DNA from: JBNJGB01 sp051747385
GTDB lineage: Bacteria; Myxococcota_A; UBA9042; PHBI01; JACKFB01
Direction of reading: 5' to 3'
Assembly (NCBI GenBank): GCA_051747385.1
Contig: JBNJGB010000015.1
Span: 78,662 to 142,661, forward strand
DNA length: 64,000 nt
Shown here: one piece after another, positions 26,478 through 37,553 of the stretch
Numbering within the stretch: position 1 is the first letter of the stretch
Layout of the letters: each line of letters opens with the position of its first letter
Notes under the pieces: generated by a model
Seen by the model: only the letters and a program-made list of their open reading frames with translations
Database searches by the model: none
What the model was told of the DNA's origin: nothing
Made by a program: the position numbers and the translations under genes

Positions 26478-29400
26478 GTGAAGCATCGTGCAAGTCTGTT
26501 CGTCTGCGCCGCGCTCGTGCTCGGGGGAATGTCCGCGGCCGCCGCGCAGACCGTCTCCCTGACGGACGCGCCGGACCCGGTGGATCGCGACTCGCAGGTC
26601 GTCTACTCGGCGGAGTTCGACGCCTCGGCGTGTGGCGGTGCCACCCAGACCGGCAGCCTCACGTTCACCCCGCCGCTCGGCATCGAGCCGGCCTCCATGC
26701 CGGGCGCCTGCGCCTGGGACGGAGGGCCGGCGCACGTGACCTGCGATCCCGCCGCGGCGGACACCTACGACTTCGCGGTGGACACCCCGACGGGGGAGGG
26801 CGACGAGCAGACCCTGAGCGCCGAGGCGACCCTCGACTGCGCCGACGACGCGGCGTCCGCGAGCGACTCCGAGTCCACGACCCTGAACGCCTGCACGGCC
26901 GCGACGTGCGACGGGTCGTGCGGCACGATCTCCGACGGCTGCGGCGGGACTCTCGACTGCGGGCCCTGCTACGACCTGCACGTCACCAACGCCGGATCTC
27001 CCTCGCCGGTGGTGGCCGGGCGCAGCGTGACGTTCGTGGTGGACGTGACCAACGAGGGCGCCGAGGACGCTCCCGGCGTCGTCTTGAGCGCCTCCATGCC
27101 CGGCAATGCGACCTTCGTGGCCGGAGACTCGAGCGGAGACTGCTCGGAGGTCGGCTCCCAGATCATCTGCACGCTCGGGACCGTGGCCGTAGGCGGCACG
27201 AAGTCCGCCAGCCTGGCCTTCGACGTCCCCAGCGACACCGAGGCCGGGGACACGGTCGAGGTGACGGCGAGCGCGTCGGGCGGGGACGGCGCCGACACGG
27301 ATCCGGGCGACGACTCGGCCACGGAGTCGGTCACCGTGGCCCGCCGGAGCGACCTGGTCATCTCGGTGGTCGACTCCCCCGACCCCGCCACCGCCGGCGC
27401 CGAGGTCGACTACACCATCGACCTCATCAACATCGGGCCCTCGGAAGCGGCCGACACCACCATCACCTTCACCCCGCAGGACAGCGCCCACGTGAGCGCG
27501 CCGGCGGGCTGCACGGAGTCGGGCTCCGACTGGACCTGCCAGGTGGGCGTCCTCGCTGTCGGAGGCTCCACGCAGGTCGTCTTCACCCGGCGCGTGGACC
27601 AGGACGTGCCCGACGGCGGGCAGATCCAGGCGACGGCCAGCGCCTCCAGCGACAGCCAGGAGGACGTCGTCGGGGACGAGTCCGAGACCGAGGTCACCGA
27701 CGTGGTGGCCAGCGCCGACCTGTCCGTCGCGGTGGTCGACACGCCCGATCCCGTCCTGCCGGGTCAGACCCTGACCTTCGAGGCCACGGTCACCAACCTG
27801 GGGCCGTCCCGGGCCGCCGCCGTGGAGATCCAGCTCGCTCCGGACCCGGACGTCACGGTGGACCCGGGCGCGCTCCCGGGCGGGTGCATCCTCGACGCGG
27901 GGTACGTGGTCTGCACGCTCGGAGATCTGGACGCCCTCGGCACGGCGCAGGTCCTGGTGCCCGTGGGCGTGGACGCCGGCGTGAGCGGCAGCCTCTCCAC
28001 GGACGTGAACGCAAACAGCGCGACCACGGACCCGGACTCCGGCAACGACGTCGAGACCGAGGCCACGACCATCAACCAGCCGCCCGACGCCGTGCCCGAC
28101 GTCCTGCCGGGCACCGAGGACGTGGACGAGGACTTCTCCGGGACGGACCTGCTGGAAAACGACAGCGACCCGGACGACACGCCCACGGTCCAGAGCGTCG
28201 GCACGCCCAGCGTCGGGAGCATCGTCGGCCACGGAGACGGGACGTGGACCTGGCAGGCTCCCGAGCACTTCAACGGCGACGTCACCTTCGACTACACCAT
28301 CACGGACGGGCGTGGCGGCACGGACACGGCCCAGGTCACCATCGAGGTGGCGCCGGTCAACGACCCCCCGACGGCCGTCGACGACGACGCCGGGCACACG
28401 GACGAGGACACGGACCTCGTCGTGGCCGTGGCGGACCTGATGGCCAACGACACGGATCCGGACCTGGCCGACGACACGCCCGACACCCTGTCCTTCGTGA
28501 GCGTCCAGGGCGGCACCCACGGCGCCGTGAGCGACAACGGCGACGACACGGTCACCTTCTCGCCCGACCCGGACTACCACGGCGCCGCCTCGTTCACCTA
28601 CACCATCGAGGACGGCGAGGGCGTGGAGTCGACGGGCTCCGTGTCGCTCTTCGTGGACGAGGTGAACGACGACCCGGTGGCGGACGACGACACCGCGGGC
28701 ACCTACCAGGACGCCCCCGTGTCCATCCCCGTGATCGAGGGGGACACGGACGTGGACACGGCCACGGTCGGCGACGACCTCGTGGTGCAGAGCGTCACCG
28801 ACCCGGCGAACGGCGAGGTGACCATCGACGCGGACGCCAAGAGCGTCACCTACACCCGCACCGGCGCCTTCCACGGCGACGACACGTTCACCTACACCGT
28901 CAGCGATGGTCGCGGCGGCACGGACACCGCCCAGGTGACCGTCACGGTCCGCGCGTGCGGGGACGGCCTCCTCCAGGAGGGCGACGGGGAGGAGTGCGAC
29001 GACGGGGGCACGACCTCCGGCGACGGCTGCACCTCCACCTGCCTCCTCGAGAGCGGCTGGACGTGTGTCGGGACGGCGCCGACGTCCTGCGAGGCCACCT
29101 GCGGCACCGCCTTCGGGTTCGACGCGGGGGACCAGGACTGGGATGTCGCCGGCGGGCCGGGTGCGTTCCAGTACGGGGTGAGCGCGTTCGGCGGCGGCCC
29201 CGGCTTCGAGACGGTGCTCGACGGGGACCTCCCCTCCGCCGCCGTGGACACGCGGATCCAGCGTCGGGTGGCCATCCCCGCCGTCGCCGACGCGCCCGCG
29301 CCGGCCGTCTTCGTAGACTATCGCCTCGAGGGCGACCAGGCCTTCGACTGCATGCAGGTCCACGTGACCGCGGACGGCAACCCGTCCGCCGGGACCCTGG

Positions 29401-32400
29401 CGTTCGAGCGCTGCGTGAACACCGCGGGCGTCGAGACGGCGGAGGTGGACGTCTCGGACTGGGCGGGCCAGACGCGCGTGGTGGTCGTCCGGTTCGTGGC
29501 CGACGACGCGGACAACGCATGGCCGGGCCTGTTCGTGGGCGGCGTGGCGGTCGGGAGCGACGAGGACGGCGACGGCCAGCGCGAGTTCCAGACCCAGTCC
29601 GGCTGCGACCCGTGCATCGACGTCGACGGGGACGGGTGGGGGCGCTCGGACAGCGTGGACCACGCGACCTGCACGGCGGGGAGCACGGTGGACTGCGACG
29701 ACGCCGACGCGGGCGTGCGCCCGGACGCCGCGGAGATCTGCTCCGGGGACGTGGACGACGACTGCGACGGCCTCGTGGACCTGGACGACCCGGAGTGCCA
29801 GGAGGACTGCACCGACGGCCTCGACGACAACGATCAGGGGCAGACGGACTGCGAGGATCCCACCTGCTTCTCCGACGCATGGTGCGAGCCCTGCCACATG
29901 ACCTGGACCTGGGACACCGGGCCCGGCACGTGGACCGCCGAGGACGGCGAGCAGGCCCTGTGGCGCTTCATGACCTCGGACGCCGAGTGGGCCACCCACG
30001 GCGACGGCCTGGTGAACGAGGCGCCCAACCCGCTGAACGGCGGGGACCCGGGCGGCCGCTACATCGCCAGGCTGCACGTCGACGTGGACGTCCCCACCGT
30101 GGCCGAGGGCGGGCCGGCGCCGGCGCTCGAGGTGACCTACGACCACAGCGGCGACTCGAACCCGAACACGGACCGGTTCGCGGTCTGCGTCGACGAGTCG
30201 GGCTGTCTGTTCAACACGGCGGGCATCACGACGCTCGCCAGCGAGCCGACCTCCGACTTCGTCACGGGAGCGGTCGACCTGAGCGACCACATCGGCCAGA
30301 AGGTCACCATCACGCTCCTGTACGACACGGTCGACGGCTCGAACAACGACAACGACGGCGTGCGTGTCTCCGAGGTGGCCCTCGCCAGCGACGTCGACCG
30401 GGACGGCCTCCTCGAGGGCTCCGACCCGGCCTGTGACGGCTGCTGGGACGCGGACGGTGACGGCTACGGGCGGCCCTCCAGCCCCGACCCGGGCCAGTGC
30501 ACGTTCGGCGGGGACGACTGCAACGACAACCCGGAGGACGGCTTCTTCGTCAACGACGGCGTCACGGAGGACAAGGACGTCGATCCCGCGCTGTGCAGCG
30601 ACGGCGTGGACAACGACTGCGACGGGCAGACGGACGGCTTCGACTTCGGCTGCGGCTCCGAGGACTGCGCGAACGGCGTCGACGACAACGCCGACGGCCT
30701 GGTGGACTGCGACGACGACCAGTGCTCCTTCGACCCGGCCTGCGGGGTGTGCTCCACGGCCTGGACGTTCGCGACCGGCGAGAACGGCTGGACCCCCTCC
30801 CAGGACGGGCCCGACCCGCTCTTCGAGCACGGCGAGAGCACCGAGTACGGGGTCCCGGGCTTCGAGACGGTCCTGAACGGCGACGTCTCCACCGTCGCGG
30901 GCGGGACGCGAGCGCGCGCCTGGCTGACGCGGGACGTCCTGATCCCGGACGGGGTCCCGGCGCCGGAGATCGAGATCGCCTACGCGCTCCAGGGCCAGGC
31001 GACGACCACCAAGGACCTCTTCGGCGTCTGCTTCGACACGGACACCGCGTTCTGCGACGCGGACAACCCGGGGAACCAGGAGTTCGTCACCGGGCACAAC
31101 ACGCCGACGGATCACCCGCAGGTCGTCCACGGCGACGACGGCCTGGACCGGGTGCGCCTGCCCGTGCCGTCCACCGCCGCGGGCTCCACCGTCTCCGTGG
31201 TCCTCTTCTACGACACCGTCGACCCGCTCTCGAACGACAACCCGGGCCTGTTCGTCTCGAGCGTCACGGTCCAGAGCGACGTGGACCGTGACGGCCTGCC
31301 CGAGAACCAGGACGCCTCCTGCGACCACTGCATCGACGTGGACGGCGACGGCTGGGGCGACCCGGATCGCCCGGCGCCCTACGACGACCTGCAGTCCTGC
31401 CCGAACTCCGATCCGGACTGCGACGACCAGGACGCCGCGACCCACCCCGGGCAGCCGGAGATCTGCAGCGCCGACGACGGCTACAAGGACAACGACTGCG
31501 ACGGCGCCGGCGACCTGGAGGAGCCGTCGTGCACCACCTGCGGCGACGGGCTCATCGGCATCGGCGAGAGCTGTGACGACGGCAACCAGGTGGACGGGGA
31601 CGGCTGCTCGTCGACCTGCCAGACGGAGCCGGACGCCCTGCACATCACCGAGATTCACATCCCGACGCCCAACGGGAACGCGGGAGAGCAGTGGATCGAG
31701 CTGTACAACGCCTCCGACGCCGTCATCGACCTGGGCATGCTCGGCCTGGAGATCACCAACCTGGCCGAGGACGTCCAGTCGTTCGCGGACGGCGACTGCA
31801 CCTTCCTGACCGGCACCGAGATGGCGCCGGGCGGGTACTACGTGATCGCCCTCGGCCCCGAGCTGGGCGCCGACGGCGTGGGGCCGGACGCCACCTGCGC
31901 GGCGTCGTTCACCATCGCCCCGGACAGCGATCGGCTGGCGCTGAGCGACGCCGACGGAGGCCTGCTGGACGAGGTGGACTTTTCGAGCGGCTTCGCCTGC
32001 GAGCTGGGCGGGGATTTCACCGACGACGGCGTGGCCCGGTCGCTCATCCTCTCGGACGTGCCCACGGCGGACTCGACGGCCGACAAGAGCACGGCCGGGG
32101 CGTGGTGCCTGGCGGGACCGGCCGAGGACTACTCCAACTCGGGCAAGCATCGCGGCACGCCGGGCGCGCCGGGCGGGTGCGGCGAGGTGGCCTGCGACGG
32201 CGTCGACGACGACTGCGACGGCGCCGTCGACCAGGGTCTGCCCGACTTCGACGAGGACGGCGTCTGCGACGAGCGGGACTGCGACTTCGACGACGCCCGC
32301 TGCGCACTGGACTGCTCGGACTCGGACGGTGACGGCGTCTTCGACTGTCGCGACGGCTGCATCGACGCCGACGGCGACGGGTTCGGCGTGGACGGACCGG

Positions 32401-35400
32401 GCGTGGACTTCGGAGAGTCGCCGTGCGCGGGCCCGGACTGCAACGACGCGAGCAGCGAGGTGAACCCGGACGGCACGGAGGGCGCGAGCGCCGCCGGGAC
32501 GTGCGCCGACGGGCTGGACAACGACTGCGACGGCAACCTGGACTGCAGCGACGGGGCGTGCGGCTCCGCCCCGGCCTGCGAGGGCGAGATCTGTCAGACG
32601 GCACGGAGCCTGGCCTGCGGGCAGGATGTGCCCATCGCCCCGGCCCACGACGACTTCCCGTGCGCCGACGACAGCATGCTGGGCGGCGTGGACGCCGTGA
32701 CCCGCTTCGTGCCCGAGGTCAGCGAGGAGGTCGAGCTCCGCCTCGACAACCACGGCCTCAACCGATACGCGGTCTGGGTGTTCGAGGGCTCCTGCTCCAA
32801 CGGCGCCTGCGACGAGCCTGCGGCCACCTTCTCGACGGGCTGTGCCACGGGCGGCGCGGCGTCGATCGACGTGGTCGAGGGGACCGAGTACTTCGTCGTC
32901 GCCGATCAGATCGGAGACTGCGCCGAGGGCGCGGGCAGCGACGCGTCCGTCCGCCTGAGCTGCGGCGAGGTCTGCGACTCCGGCGTGGACGAGGACGCGG
33001 ACGGCGCCACCGACTGCGACGACACGGACTGCGTCCTCGAGCAGGCGTGCGAGGACGCGGACCACGACGCCGACGGCGCCTCGAACGGCTTCGAGCAGGT
33101 CTGCGGCACGGACCCGTTCGACGCCGACTCGGCGCCCGATGAAGGCGACACGGCGGACATCGACGGGGACGGCGAGATCAACTGTGTCGACACGGACGAC
33201 GACGGGGACGGCTTCAGCGACGACCAGGAGGCCGCCCAGTGCACGCTGAACCCGTCCGCGAAGGACCAGGCCACCATCCACCCGGGCGCCCCGAAGAACT
33301 GCCAGATCGACGGGATCGACGCTGACTGCAACGGCCTGCTGGACTCGGAGGAGGCGGCCTGCGGCGGCGAGGAGACGGAGTGCGGCGACGGCCTGGACGG
33401 GGACAACGACGGGCTCGTCGACTGCTTCGACCCGGACTGCGTCCCGGCGTCGGTCTGCCGCAAGCAGGACTTCGACGAGGATGGCGTCGACAACGGCTTC
33501 GAGCTGGACTGCGGCTTCGATCCCCGGGACAAGAACGACACGCCGGGGGAGATCCCGGCCGGCGATCCGGACGAGGACGACGTCCCGAACTGCGTGGATC
33601 TGGACGACGACGGCGATGGCTACGACGACGTCACGGAGCTGATCTGCGGCAGCGATCACCTCGACGCCGGGGACATCCCCACGGACACGGACTCCGACGA
33701 TCAGTGCGACGCCGTCGACAGCGACGACGACGGCGACGGCTTCGAGGACGTCCGCGAGGAGGCCTGCGGCTCCGACCCCCTGAGCGCGGACGAGACCCCG
33801 GTGGACGCGGCCCACGACCAGGACCAGGACGGGGTGTGCGACTTCCAGGACGCGGACGTGGACGGCGACGGCTGGGACAACGCCATGGAGGAGATCTGCG
33901 GGACCGATCCGGACAACGCCGCCTCCAACCCGAGCGACGCGGGCCTGGACGGCGACGGGGACGGCACCTGTGACGCCCTCGACGAGGACGACGACGGCGA
34001 CGGCTGGGGGGACACCGACGAGAACCTCTGCGGCACCGACAAGAACGATCCGCAGTCCGTGCCCACCGACACGAACGGCGACGGCCTGTGCGACGAGCTG
34101 GACCAGGACTCCGACGGCGACGGCTGGAGCAACGCGGCGGAGTCCCTCTGCGAGACCGATCCCCTCGACGAGGCCAGCAACCCGACGGACCTGGGCCAGG
34201 ACCTGGACGGCGACGGCCGGTGCGACGCCGTGGACGAGGACGACGACGGCGACGGGTGGAGCGACGCCCTGGAGAGCCAGTGCGGGACGGACCCCCGGGA
34301 CCCGGAGGACGTCCCCGCGGATCTGGACGGCGATCACCAGTGCGACGCCGTGGACGAGGACGACGACGGCGACGGGTGGCGCGACGGCCAGGAGGTCTTC
34401 TGCGGGACCGATCCGCTGGACGCGACCGACACGCCCACGGACTCCGACGGCGACGGCCTGTGCGACAACGTGGACTCGGACGCGGACCCGGACGGGGACG
34501 GCTGGTCCACCTCGGCGGAGCTGTTCTGCGACACGGATCCCAAGGACGCCGGGAGCGTGCCCGGGGACATCGACGGGGACGAGGTCTGCGACTCCAAGGA
34601 TCCGGACATGGACGGGGACGGCTGGGACAACGTCCTCGAGGACGCGTGCGGGACCGACCCGGAGTCGGCGGAGGACACGCCGGTGGACACGGACGGCGAC
34701 ACCCTGTGCGACGCCATCGACGACGACGACGACGGGGACGGCTCGCCCGACGTGGACGAGGTGCTCTGCGGAAACGACCCGCTCGACCCGACGGACAAGC
34801 CCCTGGAGATCGACCTCGTCGACACCGACGGGGACGGCCAGGTGAACTGCGTGGACGACGACGACGACGGCGACGGGGTGGGAGACGCCGAGGAGGCGAT
34901 GCTCGGCAGCGATCCCCTCGATCGGGACACGGACGGCGACGGCCTCGAGGACGGCGAGGAGGACGTGAACGCGGACGGCGTCGTCGGCGAGGCGGAGACG
35001 TCCCCCGTCTCCAAGGACACGGACGGGGACGGCCTGGAGGACGGCGTCGAGTTCGCGAGCTGCTACCCCACCGGCGTCGACGACGAGTGCGCACCGACCC
35101 TCGGCTGGGACGCGGACACGGACGGCGACGGCGTGCCCGACGGCGTGGAGGACGCCGACGGCGACGGGGCGGTGAGCCCCGGGGAGACGAGCCCGACCAA
35201 CCCGAACAGCGACTTCGACGTGGACGCCGCCGGCGAGCCTGCGGACGACGGCACGGAGCTGATGTGCGGCACCGACCCGCTGGATCCGAAGTCCTTCCCG
35301 GAGGACAAGGACCAGAACGGCGTCTGCGACGGCAGCGAGGCGGACACGGACGGGGACGGGGTGGCCGACGGCGTCGAGGTCTACTGCGGCTACGACCCGG

Positions 35401-37553
35401 ACTCCAGCTCCTCCACGCCGACCTTCGCCGACCTGGACGACGCGGACGGTGATCTGCTCATCAACTGCGTCGACGCGGACGACGACGACGACGGCTTCGT
35501 GGACGAGGACGAGATCGAGTGCGGCACGGATCCGCGCGATGCAGGCGACACGCCCACCGTCGAGGACGTGGACGACTACGACGGGGACGGGGCACTGAAC
35601 TGCTCCGACCCGGACGACGACGGCGACGGGCTGTCCGACGCCGAGGAGGCGAACCTGGGCACGGATCGGCTGGACGCCGACACCGACGACGACGGGATCC
35701 CGGACGGCCAGGAGGTCGACCTGGGCACCGACCCGACGGATCCCGACACGGACGGCGACGGCCTCGTCGACGGCGTGGAGTTCGGCCTCGTCGAGGGTAC
35801 GCCCGACACCGAGGGGGACTTCGCGGGCGACCAGGATCCGAGCACGACGACGGATCCCAAGGACCCCGACACGGACGGCGACGGGGTCTGCGACGGACCC
35901 ACGGCCGTCGAGGGCGTCTGCGAGACGGAGCCCGGCGAGGACGAGAACGCCAACGGCCGCGTGGACGAGGGCGAGGGCAACCCCAACGATCGCAGCGACG
36001 GGCTGAGCGACACGGACGGCGACGGCCTCACGGATCGCGACGAGCTTCGGCGGTACGACACCGACCCGAAGAACCCGGACAGCGACGGGGACGGACTGGA
36101 CGACAAGCAGGAGGTCGAGGGCGTGCAGGCCTTCGACCCCACGGACCCGCTGGTCGCCGACACCGACGGCGGCGGGGTGCCGGACGGCATCGAGGTCGAC
36201 AAGGGCACCGACCCGAACGACGCGGAGGACGACTTCTCCGACGCCGTGGTCCGCGGAGAGAACTTCGCCGGCTGCGAGGGCGGCGGCGCCCGTGACCTGG
36301 GCCTCGGCCTGCTCGTCGCGCTGCTGATCCTGCTGGCGCTGCGCCTGCGACGCGGACTGCTCGCGGCGCTGGTCCTGTGCGCGGCGCTCGCGGTACCGGC
36401 CCGCACGGCGACGGCCTCGGGCAACGTGCAGCAGTTCACGCCCGCCGGGGGCCATCACCGCGTGTGGACCGTGGAGCAGTCCATGGTCGCGCCGGCGTGG
36501 AAGCCCTACGCCTCGGCCATGTACCACCTGGAGACCAACAGCCTCACGGTGGAGGCGGGCCGGTACGAGGAACAGGTCGTCGATCTGGCCCAGACCGTCG
36601 ACCTGGCTCTCGGCGTGGGCCTGTTCGACCATCTGCAGCTCGAGGTGGGCCTTCCGCTGGCCGTCACGACCCGGAGTCAGGATGGGGTGCAGTCGGTCCA
36701 GGCGCTGGAGGGGTTCGCCATCGGCGACCTCTGGACGCGCCTCCGCGGCCGCATCCTCGACAATCGCTACGGCGGCTTCGGGCTGGCCCTGTCCGCCGGG
36801 ATCACCGCCCCCATCGGCGACGAGGAGCAGTTCCGGGGCGATCCCGGCGTGGGCGTCCTCACGAACGCCATCTTCGACTGGCGGGGCGAGCGCGTGGTGG
36901 CGAGCCTGAACCTCGGGACCCGCATCCGGACGGAGGAGGCCACGTTCCTCACCCGGGATCTGGGCCACGAGCTGACCTACGGCCTCGGCGTGGACGTGTT
37001 CATCACCCACGACGTGATCACCCTGTCCAGCGAGCTGTTCGGCCGCACGCCCCTCGACGACTTCTTCGGCTCGGCGAACTCGACCAGCCTCGAGGCCCTG
37101 ATCGGCCCGAAGTGGTGGCTGACGTCGGGCCTGTCGCTCCAGACCGCGGTCGGCGCCGGCCTGGTCCGGGGGCCGGGGACGCCCACGTTCCGGTTCGTGG
37201 CCGGTGTCCAGTACGCGCCGCGCACCGCCGACTCCGACGGCGACGGCATCCCCGACACGGACGACCAGTGCCCCGCGCAGGCCGAGGACTTCGACGGCTT
37301 CGCCGACCTGGACGGCTGCCCCGACGACGACAACGACCGCGACGGCATCCCCGATCAGCTCGACCGCTGTCCCCGTGAGGCCGAGGACTTCAACGGCGTC
37401 GAGGACGACGACGGCTGCCCCGACGGCGACCAGGAGGCCCCCGATCACGATGGCGACGGCATCCCCGACGCGCTCGACCGCTGCGTCACCGAGCCCGAGA
37501 CCTACAACGGCTACCAGGATCGCGACGGCTGCCCGGACACCGAGCCCGAGTAG
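26478..37553 (+). CDS. Giant repeat-rich surface protein fused to an OM barrel
   Basis: The protein has 3691 residues from the GTG at 26478, with the signal KHRASLFVCAALVLGGMSAA. Approximate order: three DUF11-type repeats (residues 164-534), Ig/cadherin-like repeats with DYTITDGRGGTDTA (534-824), DUF4215 Cys repeats (CGDGLLQEGDGEECDDG), MopE-like blocks (DNDCDG motifs) and a lamin-tail-like domain (about 1720-1850). A Tsp3-like DxDGDG array fills residues ~2190-3240 and should bind many calcium ions. Then LGLGLLVALLILLALRLRRG resembles a MYXO-CTERM sorting tail, directly followed by LLAALVLCAALAVPARTATA, which reads as a second signal peptide. A barrel of ~265 residues and four short Tsp3 units end the protein. 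The layout looks like two genes joined in frame. Confidence 0.85.
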   Translation: MKHRASLFVCAALVLGGMSAAAAQTVSLTDAPDPVDRDSQVVYSAEFDASACGGATQTGSLTFTPPLGIEPASMPGACAWDGGPAHVTCDPAAADTYDFAVDTPTGEGDEQTLSAEATLDCADDAASASDSESTTLNACTAATCDGSCGTISDGCGGTLDCGPCYDLHVTNAGSPSPVVAGRSVTFVVDVTNEGAEDAPGVVLSASMPGNATFVAGDSSGDCSEVGSQIICTLGTVAVGGTKSASLAFDVPSDTEAGDTVEVTASASGGDGADTDPGDDSATESVTVARRSDLVISVVDSPDPATAGAEVDYTIDLINIGPSEAADTTITFTPQDSAHVSAPAGCTESGSDWTCQVGVLAVGGSTQVVFTRRVDQDVPDGGQIQATASASSDSQEDVVGDESETEVTDVVASADLSVAVVDTPDPVLPGQTLTFEATVTNLGPSRAAAVEIQLAPDPDVTVDPGALPGGCILDAGYVVCTLGDLDALGTAQVLVPVGVDAGVSGSLSTDVNANSATTDPDSGNDVETEATTINQPPDAVPDVLPGTEDVDEDFSGTDLLENDSDPDDTPTVQSVGTPSVGSIVGHGDGTWTWQAPEHFNGDVTFDYTITDGRGGTDTAQVTIEVAPVNDPPTAVDDDAGHTDEDTDLVVAVADLMANDTDPDLADDTPDTLSFVSVQGGTHGAVSDNGDDTVTFSPDPDYHGAASFTYTIEDGEGVESTGSVSLFVDEVNDDPVADDDTAGTYQDAPVSIPVIEGDTDVDTATVGDDLVVQSVTDPANGEVTIDADAKSVTYTRTGAFHGDDTFTYTVSDGRGGTDTAQVTVTVRACGDGLLQEGDGEECDDGGTTSGDGCTSTCLLESGWTCVGTAPTSCEATCGTAFGFDAGDQDWDVAGGPGAFQYGVSAFGGGPGFETVLDGDLPSAAVDTRIQRRVAIPAVADAPAPAVFVDYRLEGDQAFDCMQVHVTADGNPSAGTLAFERCVNTAGVETAEVDVSDWAGQTRVVVVRFVADDADNAWPGLFVGGVAVGSDEDGDGQREFQTQSGCDPCIDVDGDGWGRSDSVDHATCTAGSTVDCDDADAGVRPDAAEICSGDVDDDCDGLVDLDDPECQEDCTDGLDDNDQGQTDCEDPTCFSDAWCEPCHMTWTWDTGPGTWTAEDGEQALWRFMTSDAEWATHGDGLVNEAPNPLNGGDPGGRYIARLHVDVDVPTVAEGGPAPALEVTYDHSGDSNPNTDRFAVCVDESGCLFNTAGITTLASEPTSDFVTGAVDLSDHIGQKVTITLLYDTVDGSNNDNDGVRVSEVALASDVDRDGLLEGSDPACDGCWDADGDGYGRPSSPDPGQCTFGGDDCNDNPEDGFFVNDGVTEDKDVDPALCSDGVDNDCDGQTDGFDFGCGSEDCANGVDDNADGLVDCDDDQCSFDPACGVCSTAWTFATGENGWTPSQDGPDPLFEHGESTEYGVPGFETVLNGDVSTVAGGTRARAWLTRDVLIPDGVPAPEIEIAYALQGQATTTKDLFGVCFDTDTAFCDADNPGNQEFVTGHNTPTDHPQVVHGDDGLDRVRLPVPSTAAGSTVSVVLFYDTVDPLSNDNPGLFVSSVTVQSDVDRDGLPENQDASCDHCIDVDGDGWGDPDRPAPYDDLQSCPNSDPDCDDQDAATHPGQPEICSADDGYKDNDCDGAGDLEEPSCTTCGDGLIGIGESCDDGNQVDGDGCSSTCQTEPDALHITEIHIPTPNGNAGEQWIELYNASDAVIDLGMLGLEITNLAEDVQSFADGDCTFLTGTEMAPGGYYVIALGPELGADGVGPDATCAASFTIAPDSDRLALSDADGGLLDEVDFSSGFACELGGDFTDDGVARSLILSDVPTADSTADKSTAGAWCLAGPAEDYSNSGKHRGTPGAPGGCGEVACDGVDDDCDGAVDQGLPDFDEDGVCDERDCDFDDARCALDCSDSDGDGVFDCRDGCIDADGDGFGVDGPGVDFGESPCAGPDCNDASSEVNPDGTEGASAAGTCADGLDNDCDGNLDCSDGACGSAPACEGEICQTARSLACGQDVPIAPAHDDFPCADDSMLGGVDAVTRFVPEVSEEVELRLDNHGLNRYAVWVFEGSCSNGACDEPAATFSTGCATGGAASIDVVEGTEYFVVADQIGDCAEGAGSDASVRLSCGEVCDSGVDEDADGATDCDDTDCVLEQACEDADHDADGASNGFEQVCGTDPFDADSAPDEGDTADIDGDGEINCVDTDDDGDGFSDDQEAAQCTLNPSAKDQATIHPGAPKNCQIDGIDADCNGLLDSEEAACGGEETECGDGLDGDNDGLVDCFDPDCVPASVCRKQDFDEDGVDNGFELDCGFDPRDKNDTPGEIPAGDPDEDDVPNCVDLDDDGDGYDDVTELICGSDHLDAGDIPTDTDSDDQCDAVDSDDDGDGFEDVREEACGSDPLSADETPVDAAHDQDQDGVCDFQDADVDGDGWDNAMEEICGTDPDNAASNPSDAGLDGDGDGTCDALDEDDDGDGWGDTDENLCGTDKNDPQSVPTDTNGDGLCDELDQDSDGDGWSNAAESLCETDPLDEASNPTDLGQDLDGDGRCDAVDEDDDGDGWSDALESQCGTDPRDPEDVPADLDGDHQCDAVDEDDDGDGWRDGQEVFCGTDPLDATDTPTDSDGDGLCDNVDSDADPDGDGWSTSAELFCDTDPKDAGSVPGDIDGDEVCDSKDPDMDGDGWDNVLEDACGTDPESAEDTPVDTDGDTLCDAIDDDDDGDGSPDVDEVLCGNDPLDPTDKPLEIDLVDTDGDGQVNCVDDDDDGDGVGDAEEAMLGSDPLDRDTDGDGLEDGEEDVNADGVVGEAETSPVSKDTDGDGLEDGVEFASCYPTGVDDECAPTLGWDADTDGDGVPDGVEDADGDGAVSPGETSPTNPNSDFDVDAAGEPADDGTELMCGTDPLDPKSFPEDKDQNGVCDGSEADTDGDGVADGVEVYCGYDPDSSSSTPTFADLDDADGDLLINCVDADDDDDGFVDEDEIECGTDPRDAGDTPTVEDVDDYDGDGALNCSDPDDDGDGLSDAEEANLGTDRLDADTDDDGIPDGQEVDLGTDPTDPDTDGDGLVDGVEFGLVEGTPDTEGDFAGDQDPSTTTDPKDPDTDGDGVCDGPTAVEGVCETEPGEDENANGRVDEGEGNPNDRSDGLSDTDGDGLTDRDELRRYDTDPKNPDSDGDGLDDKQEVEGVQAFDPTDPLVADTDGGGVPDGIEVDKGTDPNDAEDDFSDAVVRGENFAGCEGGGARDLGLGLLVALLILLALRLRRGLLAALVLCAALAVPARTATASGNVQQFTPAGGHHRVWTVEQSMVAPAWKPYASAMYHLETNSLTVEAGRYEEQVVDLAQTVDLALGVGLFDHLQLEVGLPLAVTTRSQDGVQSVQALEGFAIGDLWTRLRGRILDNRYGGFGLALSAGITAPIGDEEQFRGDPGVGVLTNAIFDWRGERVVASLNLGTRIRTEEATFLTRDLGHELTYGLGVDVFITHDVITLSSELFGRTPLDDFFGSANSTSLEALIGPKWWLTSGLSLQTAVGAGLVRGPGTPTFRFVAGVQYAPRTADSDGDGIPDTDDQCPAQAEDFDGFADLDGCPDDDNDRDGIPDQLDRCPREAEDFNGVEDDDGCPDGDQEAPDHDGDGIPDALDRCVTEPETYNGYQDRDGCPDTEPE

